Of a DNA stretch of 14,580 nt, positions 1 through 6,636 are shown piece by piece. The position numbers were made by a program, and so were the translations under genes. Numbering within the stretch: position 1 is the stretch's first letter; each line of letters starts with the position of its first letter. The notes beneath the pieces are model-generated. The model searched no databases and had not been told where the DNA came from. It saw only the letters and a program-made list of their open reading frames with translations. This stretch comes from Bacillota bacterium (lineage in GTDB: Bacteria > Bacillota > Clostridia > Tissierellales > Sedimentibacteraceae), in contig JAFACY010000065.1 of NCBI GenBank assembly GCA_023425285.1, positions 1 to 14,580 of the forward strand, written 5' to 3'.

Positions 1-138
1 ATTCTTATAGAGGCTGACTACATAGTAAATGCACATGAAGGTAATTGTTCAGAAGCAAATATTCGCAATATGATGGAGAATATATTTAAAACTGACACAG
101 GGATTTCCTTGCTAAAATCCATCTATATGCTAGCATAA
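1..138 (+). CDS. C-terminal end of a probable HD-domain protein (partial)
   Basis: Frame 1 is open from the window edge to a TAA at 136-138 and gives 45 residues. The text, with IEADYIVNAHEG near the start and a final TDTGISLLKSIYM, resembles the tail of Clostridial HD-domain metal-dependent phosphohydrolases. In those proteins the last helices carry an 'EADYLVNxxE' segment and end in 'TGxxLLxSIY'. The HD catalytic residues would lie upstream, outside the window, so activity cannot be judged. No terminator hairpin follows, and the next gene starts 28 nt later behind its own SD. The family call is from memory of the C-terminal motif only. Confidence 0.55.
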   Translation: MLIEADYIVNAHEGNCSEANIRNMMENIFKTDTGISLLKSIYMLA

Positions 139-166
139 ACATACATTATTTATAAGGAGAAGGTAT

Positions 167-535
167 ATGTTAAGATCAATGATGCAGGTGTATGTTAAGG
201 GTAGTGTCGAAGCAGTACAATTATATCAAAGAGCATTTGATGCTAAATTAATAAGTGAGCATCAAAATGAAGACGGAAGTTATTTGCATGCTGAATTAGA
301 TATATTTGGACAAATATTGGCATTGTCCGAATCGACAGAAGAAAAAAATATAACCGGCAATACTATGCAATTTTGCTTGCAATTTAATGAAGCCGATAAA
401 GAACTTGTTGAAAAAGCATTTCGAGTGTTAGAGAAAGACGCACAAATCTTGTTTCCCTTAGGATCATGTTTTTTTAGTTCATGTATGGTTGGTTTTATTG
501 ATAAATTTGGTGTTAATTGGTGCTTGTTTGTATAA
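167..535 (+). CDS. VOC-family (PhnB/glyoxalase-like) protein
   Basis: A 122-residue protein, close to the usual length of single-domain PhnB-like members of the vicinal oxygen chelate superfamily. Seen in the sequence: an N-terminal beta strand followed by 'SVEAVQLYQRAFDAKL', the typical helix after strand 1 of a glyoxalase half; a central 'HAELDIFGQILALSES' strand pair; and a C-terminal 'DKFGVNWCLFV', the strand that closes PhnB-type folds. An AAGGAG SD at 153-158 lies 8 nt before ATG 167, which fixes the start. Relatives bind small molecules or act as metal-dependent lyases or antibiotic-binding proteins. No substrate can be assigned here. It lies among other small-molecule-modifying genes, all on the plus strand. 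Confidence 0.85.
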   Translation: MLRSMMQVYVKGSVEAVQLYQRAFDAKLISEHQNEDGSYLHAELDIFGQILALSESTEEKNITGNTMQFCLQFNEADKELVEKAFRVLEKDAQILFPLGSCFFSSCMVGFIDKFGVNWCLFV

Positions 536-623
536 CCGATTATTACACAAAATTGGATGATATTAAGAAATTTGGTGAACATCTTTGGTTTAAATGTTAA
601 GTCTATGAATCGGAGGAAATACA

Positions 624-1037
624 ATGGATAGTTTAAAGAGTTTTGCCGATAGGGGTTATGTTGTTAAGGAAACGGGGCCGGTATATTACACAAAGGACAT
701 GGACAAGACTGCAAAATGGTTTGAAGAAATTCTTGGGTGGTATTATGAAATTGATGAACGAAGCACTGAAGGAAAAGGTGTTTACGGCTGTGTTTACAAC
801 ATACCTAAAGAAATTGAAATATTACATATTGCACCATTTACGGGCATTCATATATTTTACGGAGAACCTAAAGGAGGAGTTGTAGCATTCATGCAGGTTC
901 AAGGAATTGAAGAGTTATATAAGTATGTCAAAAACAAAGGGTATAAAAACATTTCAGAAGTTCAGGTTCAACCATGGGGATCAAAGATGTGTTCAATAAA
1001 CACTCCTGACGGATATGAACTGAGATTTTTTGAGTAA
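624..1037 (+). CDS. VOC-family (glyoxalase/bleomycin-resistance-like) protein
   Basis: A 137-residue single VOC module. The order of elements fits the fold: 'GPVYYTKDMDKTAKWFEEILGW' region at about residues 18-40 (strand 1 and helix 1), 'EIEILHIAPF' in the middle, 'GGVVAFMQVQGIEELYKYVKNKGY' (second-half strand and helix) and a terminal 'TPDGYELRFFE', where the last Glu is the usual metal-ligand position of this superfamily. A CGGAGGAA SD (611-618) precedes ATG 624. It is only distantly similar to the VOC gene at 167, so the pair is not a recent tandem duplication. Likely cytosolic and dimeric, as for single-module members. Substrate unknown. Confidence 0.85.
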   Translation: MDSLKSFADRGYVVKETGPVYYTKDMDKTAKWFEEILGWYYEIDERSTEGKGVYGCVYNIPKEIEILHIAPFTGIHIFYGEPKGGVVAFMQVQGIEELYKYVKNKGYKNISEVQVQPWGSKMCSINTPDGYELRFFE

Positions 1038-1139
1038 AATCAGGTGGATTTTATTGACTATAACCGGTCACGTAGAAAAGATGGATTTGGTTTTCGAGAT
1101 GGAACAAAAATAAGGACTAATATTTGGGAGAGTGACAAA

Positions 1140-1652
1140 GTGAAGTTGAGATTAGTAAAATTGGACAAAAAATATGAAAAACACCTCAGTGATATGATGG
1201 AAGAATGGTATTCCACGGGAGAAGAAATTATTCCGTATGTTATAAGAAGACTTGATTTTCGTGATTTTGATTATTATATGAACCATTTAGAAGTAAAAGA
1301 TGATAAAGAGGGACTTGTTCCTGACTCTACCTTTTTCTGCCTGGATGAAGAAAGGGATATATTTGTCGGTGCGGTCAATATACGGCATTATCTGAATGAT
1401 TCATTGTTATTAAATGGCGGACATATAGGCGATGGAGTGAGACCTTCTGAGAGGAGAAAAGGGATTGCAACTGAAATGATTGGTCTTGCACTAAAGGAAT
1501 GCAAGAAACTCGGAATAGATAAGGTTTTGGTAGTATGTGATAAAGAGAACATTGGATCTGCAAAAAGTATTATTAATAATGGCGGCATCCTGGAAAACGA
1601 GGTTATAGTTGATGGGATAGTTGAACAAAGATTTTGGATAGATATTGAGTAA
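1140..1652 (+). CDS. GNAT-family N-acetyltransferase
   Basis: Acetyl-CoA-dependent N-acetyltransferase fold. From GTG 1140 the protein is 170 residues, a normal GNAT length, and opens with 'KLRLVKLDKKYEKHL', the usual first strand and helix. The acetyl-CoA pyrophosphate-binding loop (motif A) is 'IGDGVRPSERRKGIATEMIGLAL', carrying the RxxGxA pattern. It is followed by 'KVLVVCDKENIGSAKSIINNGG' (motif B, the typical C-terminal strand and helix). A GGGAG SD (1126-1130) lies 9 nt before GTG 1140. The frame also stays open up to a GTG at 1044, which would add 32 residues, but that codon has no SD and the extra residues do not look like a GNAT terminus. The stop nearly touches the next gene, suggesting co-transcription. 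Substrate unknown. Confidence 0.82.
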   Translation: MKLRLVKLDKKYEKHLSDMMEEWYSTGEEIIPYVIRRLDFRDFDYYMNHLEVKDDKEGLVPDSTFFCLDEERDIFVGAVNIRHYLNDSLLLNGGHIGDGVRPSERRKGIATEMIGLALKECKKLGIDKVLVVCDKENIGSAKSIINNGGILENEVIVDGIVEQRFWIDIE

Positions 1653-1674
1653 ATCTTTGGTTGAGGATATTAAT

Positions 1675-2346
1675 ATGAAAATTGAAATTGAAAGTAATAT
1701 ATTGCGTTATTATTTTCGTAATGTATATTTTATTAATGGAACTGCATATGCAGGTAAATCAACTATGGTTGCTATGCTTGCCGAAAAATACGCGATGGTC
1801 CATTGTGGTGAAAATTATCATTTGAAAAACTGTGATAAATTTGTTACACCTGAATATCAGCCATGTATAGGATATTTTCAAACAATGAAGGATTGGCAGG
1901 AATTCATAAATCGAACACCTAACGAATATGAGAAATGGATAGATGGAAGCTCTTTGGAAGCAGCTCAAATTGAAATTGCTGAACTTTTACGCATACCTGA
2001 TGGTGAAAAGGTAATTGTAGATACCAACATGCCATTGGAAATTTTACGAGAGATATCAGATTATCATCATGTAGCTATTATGCTTTCACCGCAATCCATG
2101 TCTATAGAAAGATTTTTTGACAGAAGTGATGAAGAAAAGCAGTTCCTTTTGGAGCAAATTCGTCTATCTGAAAATCCAGAAAAGACTATGGATAACTTCA
2201 AAGAATGCTTAGCGAGAATTAACAGTACAGAAAGGTATCATGAATTCTTAAACAGCGGCTTTTTTACAATAGTACGGGAAGATACAGAAGCAGACACACG
2301 CATTGATACTATGAATATGCTGGCAGAACATTTTCAATTAGAATAG
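1675..2346 (+). CDS. P-loop nucleotide kinase-like protein (AAA/shikimate-kinase-like)
   Basis: A 223-residue protein beginning with a strand and a Walker A motif, 'INGTAYAGKST', at about residues 20-30 (GxxxxGKST). This implies ATP or GTP binding and a small-molecule kinase type of fold. A strand ending in 'VIVDTNMPLEIL' (about residue 120) fits a Walker B or acceptor-side Asp. Helical 'RFFDRSDEEKQFLLEQIR' could be the lid, with Arg residues near the phosphates. Such proteins are often annotated 'shikimate kinase' or AAA family in Clostridia, but no shikimate-binding signature is visible, so the substrate is open. ATG 1675 follows GAGG (1663-1666) at 8 nt. An in-frame TTG at 1645 overlaps the preceding gene and has no SD. 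Confidence 0.75.
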   Translation: MKIEIESNILRYYFRNVYFINGTAYAGKSTMVAMLAEKYAMVHCGENYHLKNCDKFVTPEYQPCIGYFQTMKDWQEFINRTPNEYEKWIDGSSLEAAQIEIAELLRIPDGEKVIVDTNMPLEILREISDYHHVAIMLSPQSMSIERFFDRSDEEKQFLLEQIRLSENPEKTMDNFKECLARINSTERYHEFLNSGFFTIVREDTEADTRIDTMNMLAEHFQLE

Positions 2347-2605
2347 TGAATACTTCCATAAAAATTTATGCTTTCTAAAGCCAGATATATTTTTAACCGG
2401 CAGTAAAAAAGATGAGTTTGTATCTATGGTATCACCGGATTATTATGAAGAAATTTACGGTACAATGATTAAAAAAATAGGTCATGGAAAAATCCATTTG
2501 TTTGATGAAGGAGGACATCCTGCCATGCTTACTAATCCAACAGAATTTTTTGAATTAAGCATGAAATTTTTCGAAAGGGAGAATCAGGTTTATGATTGTA
2601 TATAA
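2342..2605 (+). pseudogene. Truncated alpha/beta-hydrolase remnant (C-terminal part only)
   Basis: The gap after the kinase-like gene is not empty. Frame 2, open from 2342 to TAA 2603-2605, encodes about 75 recognisable residues of an alpha/beta-hydrolase C terminus. 'IFLTGSKKDEF' is the strand carrying the catalytic acid, and 'IHLFDEGGHPAML' is the loop carrying the catalytic histidine, followed by a last helix, 'PTEFFELSMKFFE'. The nucleophile elbow and everything before it are missing. There is no start codon or SD at the left end, so this is a deletion remnant. Its last codons overlap the start of the following GNAT gene by 14 nt, in a different frame. The sequence has no internal stops, so the loss looks recent. 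Confidence 0.7.
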
Positions 2606-3005
2606 AGAATTTGACTCATCATTTATTGAAACCGTAAAAGATATTTATAGAAAAGAATCATGGAATTCTTATTTAAAAGATGATGCACGGCTGGTAAGAG
2701 CATTTGATAAATCGCTATATATTTTAGGGGCTTTCGATAATGACGAATTGGTTGGTTTTATCAGATGTATCGGAGATGGAGAGCATACATTGATAGTACA
2801 GGATCTGATAGTCAGACGTGAATATCAACAACGCGGGATTGGCACGTATCTTTTTAAAATGATATTGCAAAAATACTCTGAAGTAAGGATGTTTATAGTT
2901 ATAACTGATATAGAGGACGAAGTTGATAATAAATTTTATCAGTCATTTAATATGAAAAAATTAAAAGATATGCATATGGTAGGATATATACGAGAGTTCT
3001 TGTAG
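2592..3005 (+). CDS. GNAT-family N-acetyltransferase (short)
   Basis: A 137-residue single-domain GNAT protein. Strand 2-3 'YILGAFDNDELVGFIRCIGDG' leads to 'LIVQDLIVRREYQQRGIGTYLFKMIL', a canonical motif A with Q-x-x-G-I-G for the acetyl-CoA pyrophosphate. The C-terminal 'FYQSFNMKKL' is the usual GNAT tail strand. A GGGAG SD (2578-2582) precedes ATG 2592. The gene is framed by two different alpha/beta-hydrolase stubs, one overlapping its start and one beginning about 10 nt after its stop. This suggests deletions brought it between two decayed genes. Members of this size acetylate small amines, antibiotics or protein N termini. No substrate can be named here. Confidence 0.85.
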   Translation: MIVYKEFDSSFIETVKDIYRKESWNSYLKDDARLVRAFDKSLYILGAFDNDELVGFIRCIGDGEHTLIVQDLIVRREYQQRGIGTYLFKMILQKYSEVRMFIVITDIEDEVDNKFYQSFNMKKLKDMHMVGYIREFL

Positions 3006-3015
3006 AGAGTTACGA

Positions 3016-3138
3016 TTTTATATTATAAAAAGTAGTGATGAACAAAACATCAGTATTAAACAATATGAAGGCGGACATGCCCTTACACCAGAAAGATTCA
3101 ATTACATTGTTAATTGGATTGTTGATTCTGCAAAATAG
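3016..3138 (+). pseudogene. Second alpha/beta-hydrolase C-terminal stub
   Basis: Frame 1 from about 3016 to TAG 3136-3138 reads 'SSDEQNISIKQYEGGHALTPERF' in part, then 'NYIVNWIVDS'. The 'YEGGHALTPERF' segment is the catalytic-histidine loop and last helix of esterase or dienelactone-hydrolase-like alpha/beta hydrolases. Only about 40 residues remain. There is no start codon, no SD, no nucleophile elbow and no acid-bearing strand. It does not repeat the remnant at 2342-2605, so two different hydrolase genes were lost here. Confidence 0.55.
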
Positions 3139-3160
3139 TAGGAAATCTCGGCTAGCATAA

Positions 3161-3211
3161 ATATAACCTCACAGACGAATAATGCTTGCATATTCATCTG
3201 TGAGGTTATAT
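3161..3211. repeat. Conserved-loop palindromic hairpin, copy 1
   Basis: A 20-nt arm (3161-3180) pairs with 3192-3211 with one mismatch (C3176 opposite A3196). The 11-nt apical loop is AATGCTTGCAT. The element is the same length as the hairpin at 7856-7906. The two share the centre GAATAATGCTTG[C/T]ATATTCATCT and differ at four arm positions, each compensated on the other arm. No T-tract follows on either strand, so this copy is not a classical intrinsic terminator. It sits between the hydrolase stub and the satD-like gene, whose SD starts 19 nt downstream, so it could act as a leader hairpin or transcript boundary. Confidence 0.8.
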
Positions 3212-3240
3212 AATAAACGTATTAACGATGGAGGTGAAAT

Positions 3241-3927
3241 ATGTTTTTCTTTTTTAATGGTAATCCATACATTGCAATAATAGGTGATATAAGAAAGTCA
3301 AAAAAAATTGAAAACAGAAATGAAATCCAGAAAAAACTCAAGCAGGTTCTGGAAGAAATTAATCATAAATACGATAAAGAAATAGCATCCAATTTTATTA
3401 TAACGCTGGGTGACGAATTTCAGGGCTTATTATATAGCGGTATAAATACCATGAACATAGTAAATGAGATTGAAAGAAAAATGTATCCTGTTAAAATTAG
3501 ATTCGGTATAGGAGCAGGAGCTATAACCACAGATGTTAATAAGGAAATGTCAATAGGAGCTGATGGTCCGGGATATTATAAGGCGAGAGCTGCAATTGAT
3601 TTTTTGAAGGATAACGAAAAGAAAAAACAGACAAATACGGCAGACGTAAGATTTGAGGCTGAGGGTGATAATCATACAATAACAATAATGATAAATACAA
3701 TATTATCATTGTTAACCGCAATTAAAGATTCCTGGAGTGACAGGCAAAGAGAAATAATCTGGGATATGCTGCATCATCAGGATAGTCAGGTTGATGTGGC
3801 AAAAAGGTTTAATATAAAGCAGCCCGCAGTTCAGAAAAGCCTGTCAAAGGGAAAATACTATGTATATAAGGACTCGATGGATATTATAGGACAGGCATTG
3901 TCTGAAGTAAGGAGCAATGATGTTTAG
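3241..3927 (+). CDS. SatD-family protein (predicted nucleotidyl-cyclase-like palm plus C-terminal HTH)
   Basis: A 228-residue protein of the SatD family, named from the Streptococcus mutans sat operon. Its biochemical role is not settled. Seen: 'YIAIIGDIRKSKKIENR' at residues 10-26; 'FIITLGDEFQGLLYSG' at 52-67; 'KIRFGIGAGAITT' at 85-97; 'SIGADGPGYYKARAA' at 104-118; then a C-terminal helix-turn-helix-like region (about 165-205) with 'DVAKRFNIKQPAVQKSL'. A first-strand Asp, GDEF and RFGIG layout resembles the palm fold of class III cyclases and GGDEF proteins; that link is my inference. GGAGG (3230-3234) lies 6 nt before ATG 3241. The 3' end overlaps the DUF3307 gene by 8 nt, so the two are translationally coupled. 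No signal peptide; likely cytosolic. Confidence 0.8.
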   Translation: MFFFFNGNPYIAIIGDIRKSKKIENRNEIQKKLKQVLEEINHKYDKEIASNFIITLGDEFQGLLYSGINTMNIVNEIERKMYPVKIRFGIGAGAITTDVNKEMSIGADGPGYYKARAAIDFLKDNEKKKQTNTADVRFEAEGDNHTITIMINTILSLLTAIKDSWSDRQREIIWDMLHHQDSQVDVAKRFNIKQPAVQKSLSKGKYYVYKDSMDIIGQALSEVRSNDV

Positions 3928-4681
3928 ACAATATTTAATTTTATTGCTATTTGCACATATTGTTTCGGATTTTTATGTGCAGACGGAAAAGATATCGGTT
4001 AGAAAAAACAAAAGCATAAAGTGGGTAATGGTTCATTGCTTATATTATTTTGGAGTTATGCTCCTGGTTGCTGTTCCTGTTATATCATACGAAATTGTGG
4101 CAGGTGCTGTTATAGCGTCTGTAATTCATCTGTTAATTGATATACTAAAATTCTGGTGCATATCCGAAATAAATAAGAAAGATAAAATGTCTAAAGAAGC
4201 AGAAAGAAATTTATTTTTTGCTGATCAGGCTTTGCATCTTATTTCCTTGACAGGAATTGCATATTGGCAGTCAAAAAATAACATCATAATAAATGAATGG
4301 AAAATAATTTCGGACTTTTTTGATACGACTGGCTTATCAGGTTTTTCGGTTGTTTCATGGTTACTTGCACTGCTTTTGATACATAAGCCGGCTAATATTG
4401 CAATACAAAAATTATTGGCAATATATAAGCCTGTCAGCGATGAGGAAGAATTGAATAAAGCGGGAAGATTTATTGGTACAATAGAGCGGGTAATAATGTT
4501 GATATTTTTATCAATTAATCAATATTCAGCAATAGGTCTGGTATTGACGGCAAAATCCATAGCCAGATACGATAAAATATCCAAAGAAAAAGATTTCGCA
4601 GAATATTATCTGTTAGGAACTCTTTTAAGTACGGTTATTGTAATAATAATCTCGTTATTTATCCCGGTGCATGTTATTTAA
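3920..4681 (+). CDS. DUF3307-domain polytopic membrane protein
   Basis: A 253-residue integral membrane protein. The N-terminal half is a DUF3307 domain with conserved polar residues inside or at the edge of membrane helices: H13 and D17 ('AHIVSDFYVQT'), H39, H70 and D74 ('HLLID'), and D102-Q103-xx-H106 ('FADQALHL'). Hydrophobic spans lie at about 5-20, 43-75, 105-115, 140-155, 195-215 and 235-250. The His/Asp pattern suggests a membrane-embedded metal site, which is inference. AAGGAG (3909-3914) is best spaced for ATG 3920. An ATG at 3917 is in the same frame. Either start overlaps the satD-like stop (3925-3927), so the pair is coupled. SatD and DUF3307 proteins are often encoded side by side. 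Confidence 0.82.
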   Translation: MFRQYLILLLFAHIVSDFYVQTEKISVRKNKSIKWVMVHCLYYFGVMLLVAVPVISYEIVAGAVIASVIHLLIDILKFWCISEINKKDKMSKEAERNLFFADQALHLISLTGIAYWQSKNNIIINEWKIISDFFDTTGLSGFSVVSWLLALLLIHKPANIAIQKLLAIYKPVSDEEELNKAGRFIGTIERVIMLIFLSINQYSAIGLVLTAKSIARYDKISKEKDFAEYYLLGTLLSTVIVIIISLFIPVHVI

Positions 4682-4718
4682 ACTTTTCATATGAAATATA
4701 AATTAAGAATTTATCGAG

Positions 4719-5270
4719 GTGATTAGAATTAATAATCTGGCAAATGTAATAACAATCTCGCGAATTGTATGTGCTGTCATGCTGATGTTTACAACACCGT
4801 TTTCATGGCTCTTCTGGTCAATGTATATATACTGTGGAGTAAGTGATATAATTGACGGAAAGATTGCAAGAATTATGAAACAGCAAAGTAATTTTGGAGC
4901 TAAACTTGACAGCATAGCAGATACTATATTTGTTTTTTCAGTTATAATTACAATTGTTTCGGCTGTTGTTATACCATCATGGCTTTGGACATGTGTGGTT
5001 ATAATCATGTTTGTCCGTGTTACAGCGTATTTGATTGGGTATAAAAAACATCATACATTTTCAGCTTTGCATACCTATGCCAATAAAGCCACAGGCTTAT
5101 TGTTGTTTTGTTCGCCGATTTTAATTTATGTATTAGGAATAACAGCATCAAGTATTATACTTTGTGTTTTAGCATTTCTGTCATCATGTGAGGAGCTGTT
5201 AATTACAATACTGTCAAAAGATTTGAACCGCAATGGAAAGAGTTTCTTAACGATGACTGAGAAACTTTAA
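4719..5270 (+). CDS. CDP-alcohol phosphatidyltransferase family protein
   Basis: A membrane enzyme of about 180 residues that would transfer a phosphatidyl group from a CDP-linked lipid to an alcohol (PgsA/PssA-type reaction). The family signature is complete: D43, D46-G47, A50-R51, G60, D64 and D68, i.e. D-x2-DG-x2-AR-x8-G-x3-D-x3-D. About six hydrophobic helices fit the family. The acceptor alcohol cannot be read from the motif, and the protein is clearly not a duplicate housekeeping gene seen elsewhere in the window. The start is unusual: GTG 4719 lies inside the SD GAGGTGAT (4716-4723), so translation may begin at ATT 4728, 8 nt after GAGG. The gene follows the DUF3307 gene by 37 nt without a terminator. 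Confidence 0.88.
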   Translation: MIRINNLANVITISRIVCAVMLMFTTPFSWLFWSMYIYCGVSDIIDGKIARIMKQQSNFGAKLDSIADTIFVFSVIITIVSAVVIPSWLWTCVVIIMFVRVTAYLIGYKKHHTFSALHTYANKATGLLLFCSPILIYVLGITASSIILCVLAFLSSCEELLITILSKDLNRNGKSFLTMTEKL

Positions 5271-5303
5271 AGCTATAAAAAGATATTTATAAGGAGGAAG
5301 TAT

Positions 5304-5936
5304 ATGGCTTTTGATTATAAGAAGGAATATAAGGAGTTTTATATGCCTAAAAATAAACCAGGCATAGTAACTGTTCCTGAAATGAATTATATTGCAGTCA
5401 GGGGAAAAGGCAACCCCAATGATGAGGCCGGAGAATATAATAAATCGATAGGATTATTGTACGGTATTGCTTTTACAATAAAGATGAGCTACAAAGGTGA
5501 CTATAAGATTGACGGATATTTTGAATATGTTGTTCCACCATTGGAGGGATTTTGGTGGCAGGACGGAATTAAAGGCATGGATTACAACAAAAAAGAAGAG
5601 CTGAACTTTATTTCTATAATACGACTCCCTGATTTTGTTACGGAACAAGATTTTGAATGGGCAGTTAAGGAAGCAACGAGGAAGAAAAAATCTGATTATT
5701 CAAAGGTTGAATTTTTAATATATGATGAAGGTCAGTGTGTACAATGTATGCATTTAGGTTCATATGATGACGAATCGGCAACCACAAAGCTTATGGAAGA
5801 CTTTGCGAGAGAAAATGGATACGAAATTGATATTACAGATACGAGATTTCACCATGAGATATATTTAAGTGACCCGAGAAGAACCGAAACTGCAAAATTG
5901 AAAACAGTTATTAGACATCCTGTTAAAAAAATATAA
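5304..5936 (+). CDS. GyrI-like small-molecule-binding domain protein
   Basis: A 210-residue cytosolic protein of the stand-alone GyrI-like (SHS2-type, SAV2566/COG4832-like) group. The start 'MAFDYKKEYKEFYMPKNKP' followed by 'VTVPEMNYIAVRGKGNPND' is characteristic of these proteins. Next come 'GLLYGIAFTIKM', 'VVPPLEGFWWQDG' and a C-terminal repeat half with 'QCVQCMHLGSYDDE' and 'HHEIYLSDPRRTE'. The two halves together form the ligand pocket in the family. The conserved Trp/aromatic residues (FWW) fit a hydrophobic ligand site. Some relatives hydrolyse or sequester toxic compounds, but the ligand here is unknown. A strong AAGGAGGAAG SD at 5291-5300 sets the ATG 5304 start. Confidence 0.85.
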   Translation: MAFDYKKEYKEFYMPKNKPGIVTVPEMNYIAVRGKGNPNDEAGEYNKSIGLLYGIAFTIKMSYKGDYKIDGYFEYVVPPLEGFWWQDGIKGMDYNKKEELNFISIIRLPDFVTEQDFEWAVKEATRKKKSDYSKVEFLIYDEGQCVQCMHLGSYDDESATTKLMEDFARENGYEIDITDTRFHHEIYLSDPRRTETAKLKTVIRHPVKKI

Positions 5937-5961
5937 ACATAATTACTTTAAGGTATAAGAG

Positions 5962-6609
5962 ATGAATATAATAATACGAAAAGAGCAAGAAACTGATTAT
6001 AAAGAAGTTGAAATAGTTACGAAGGAAGCATTTTGGAATCATCATACTCCTGGATGTGATGAGCATTATCTTGTACATATTATGAGAGAATCGCCGGCTT
6101 TTGTGAAGGAATTAGATTATGTTGCGGTTGATGACAATAAAATAATTGGGAATATCATGTATACAGAAACCTATATTCTTGGCGATGATAATATAAGGCA
6201 CCCGGTACTGTGCTTTGGTCCTGTTTCAGTTTTACCTGAATATCAAGGTAAAGGAGTAGGTTCAATGCTGATTGAACATACGAAAATTATAGCTAAAGGT
6301 CTGGGATATAAGGCTATTTTGATTTTTGGAGACCCTGAGTTTTATAAAAGAGTAGGCTTCGTCAGTGCAGAAAACTATTCAATAGGGACATCCTGGAACA
6401 CGTATGCAGTACCTTTACTTGCCTGTGAGCTGAAAGACGGTGCTCTTGCAAAGTGTAAGGGCAGGTTCTTTGAGGGTGAAATATATGAAATAGACAAAGA
6501 AAAGGCAGAGGAATTTGATAAGAATTTTCCACCAAAAGAAAAGTTGTCAGGACTAACCTCCCAGAAAAGATTTTCGGAGCTTGTTTCTATGAATAGACCA
6601 AGAGTATAA
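5962..6609 (+). CDS. GNAT-family N-acetyltransferase (YhbS/COG3153-like)
   Basis: A 215-residue acetyltransferase. Residues 1-115 form the core: 'IIIRKEQETDYKEVEIVTKEAFW' (strand and helix 1), 'VAVDDNKIIGNIMYTE', then motif A 'GPVSVLPEYQGKGVGSMLIEH' with Q-G-K-G-V-G for acetyl-CoA. Motif B is 'ILIFGDPEFYKRVGFVSAENYSI'. The C-terminal 'ACELKDGALAKCKGRFFEG' extension is typical of the YhbS-like subgroup, whose members lack firmly known substrates. The SD is weak (AAGG at 5950-5953), so expression may depend on read-through from the gene 25 nt upstream. Confidence 0.87.
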   Translation: MNIIIRKEQETDYKEVEIVTKEAFWNHHTPGCDEHYLVHIMRESPAFVKELDYVAVDDNKIIGNIMYTETYILGDDNIRHPVLCFGPVSVLPEYQGKGVGSMLIEHTKIIAKGLGYKAILIFGDPEFYKRVGFVSAENYSIGTSWNTYAVPLLACELKDGALAKCKGRFFEGEIYEIDKEKAEEFDKNFPPKEKLSGLTSQKRFSELVSMNRPRV

Positions 6610-6636
6610 GAAAAGCTTGGATTAAAAGGAGTTATT

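Noticed and set aside
536..623. Short open stretch after the first VOC gene ('DYYTKLDDIKKFGEHLWFKC')
   Set aside because: It could be the tail of a lost gene, but there is no start, no recognised family and only about 20 residues, too little to call.
280..624. Minus-strand open frame of 114 codons
   Set aside because: Antisense shadow of the VOC gene at 167-535; no SD and no recognisable domain.
1044..1139. Upstream extension of the GNAT gene to GTG 1044
   Set aside because: No SD at the right distance, and the extra 32 residues do not resemble a GNAT N terminus. GTG 1140 has a GGGAG SD and begins the domain.
5937..5961. Possible terminator between the GyrI-like and GNAT genes
   Set aside because: No inverted repeat of useful length and no U-tract; probably read-through.
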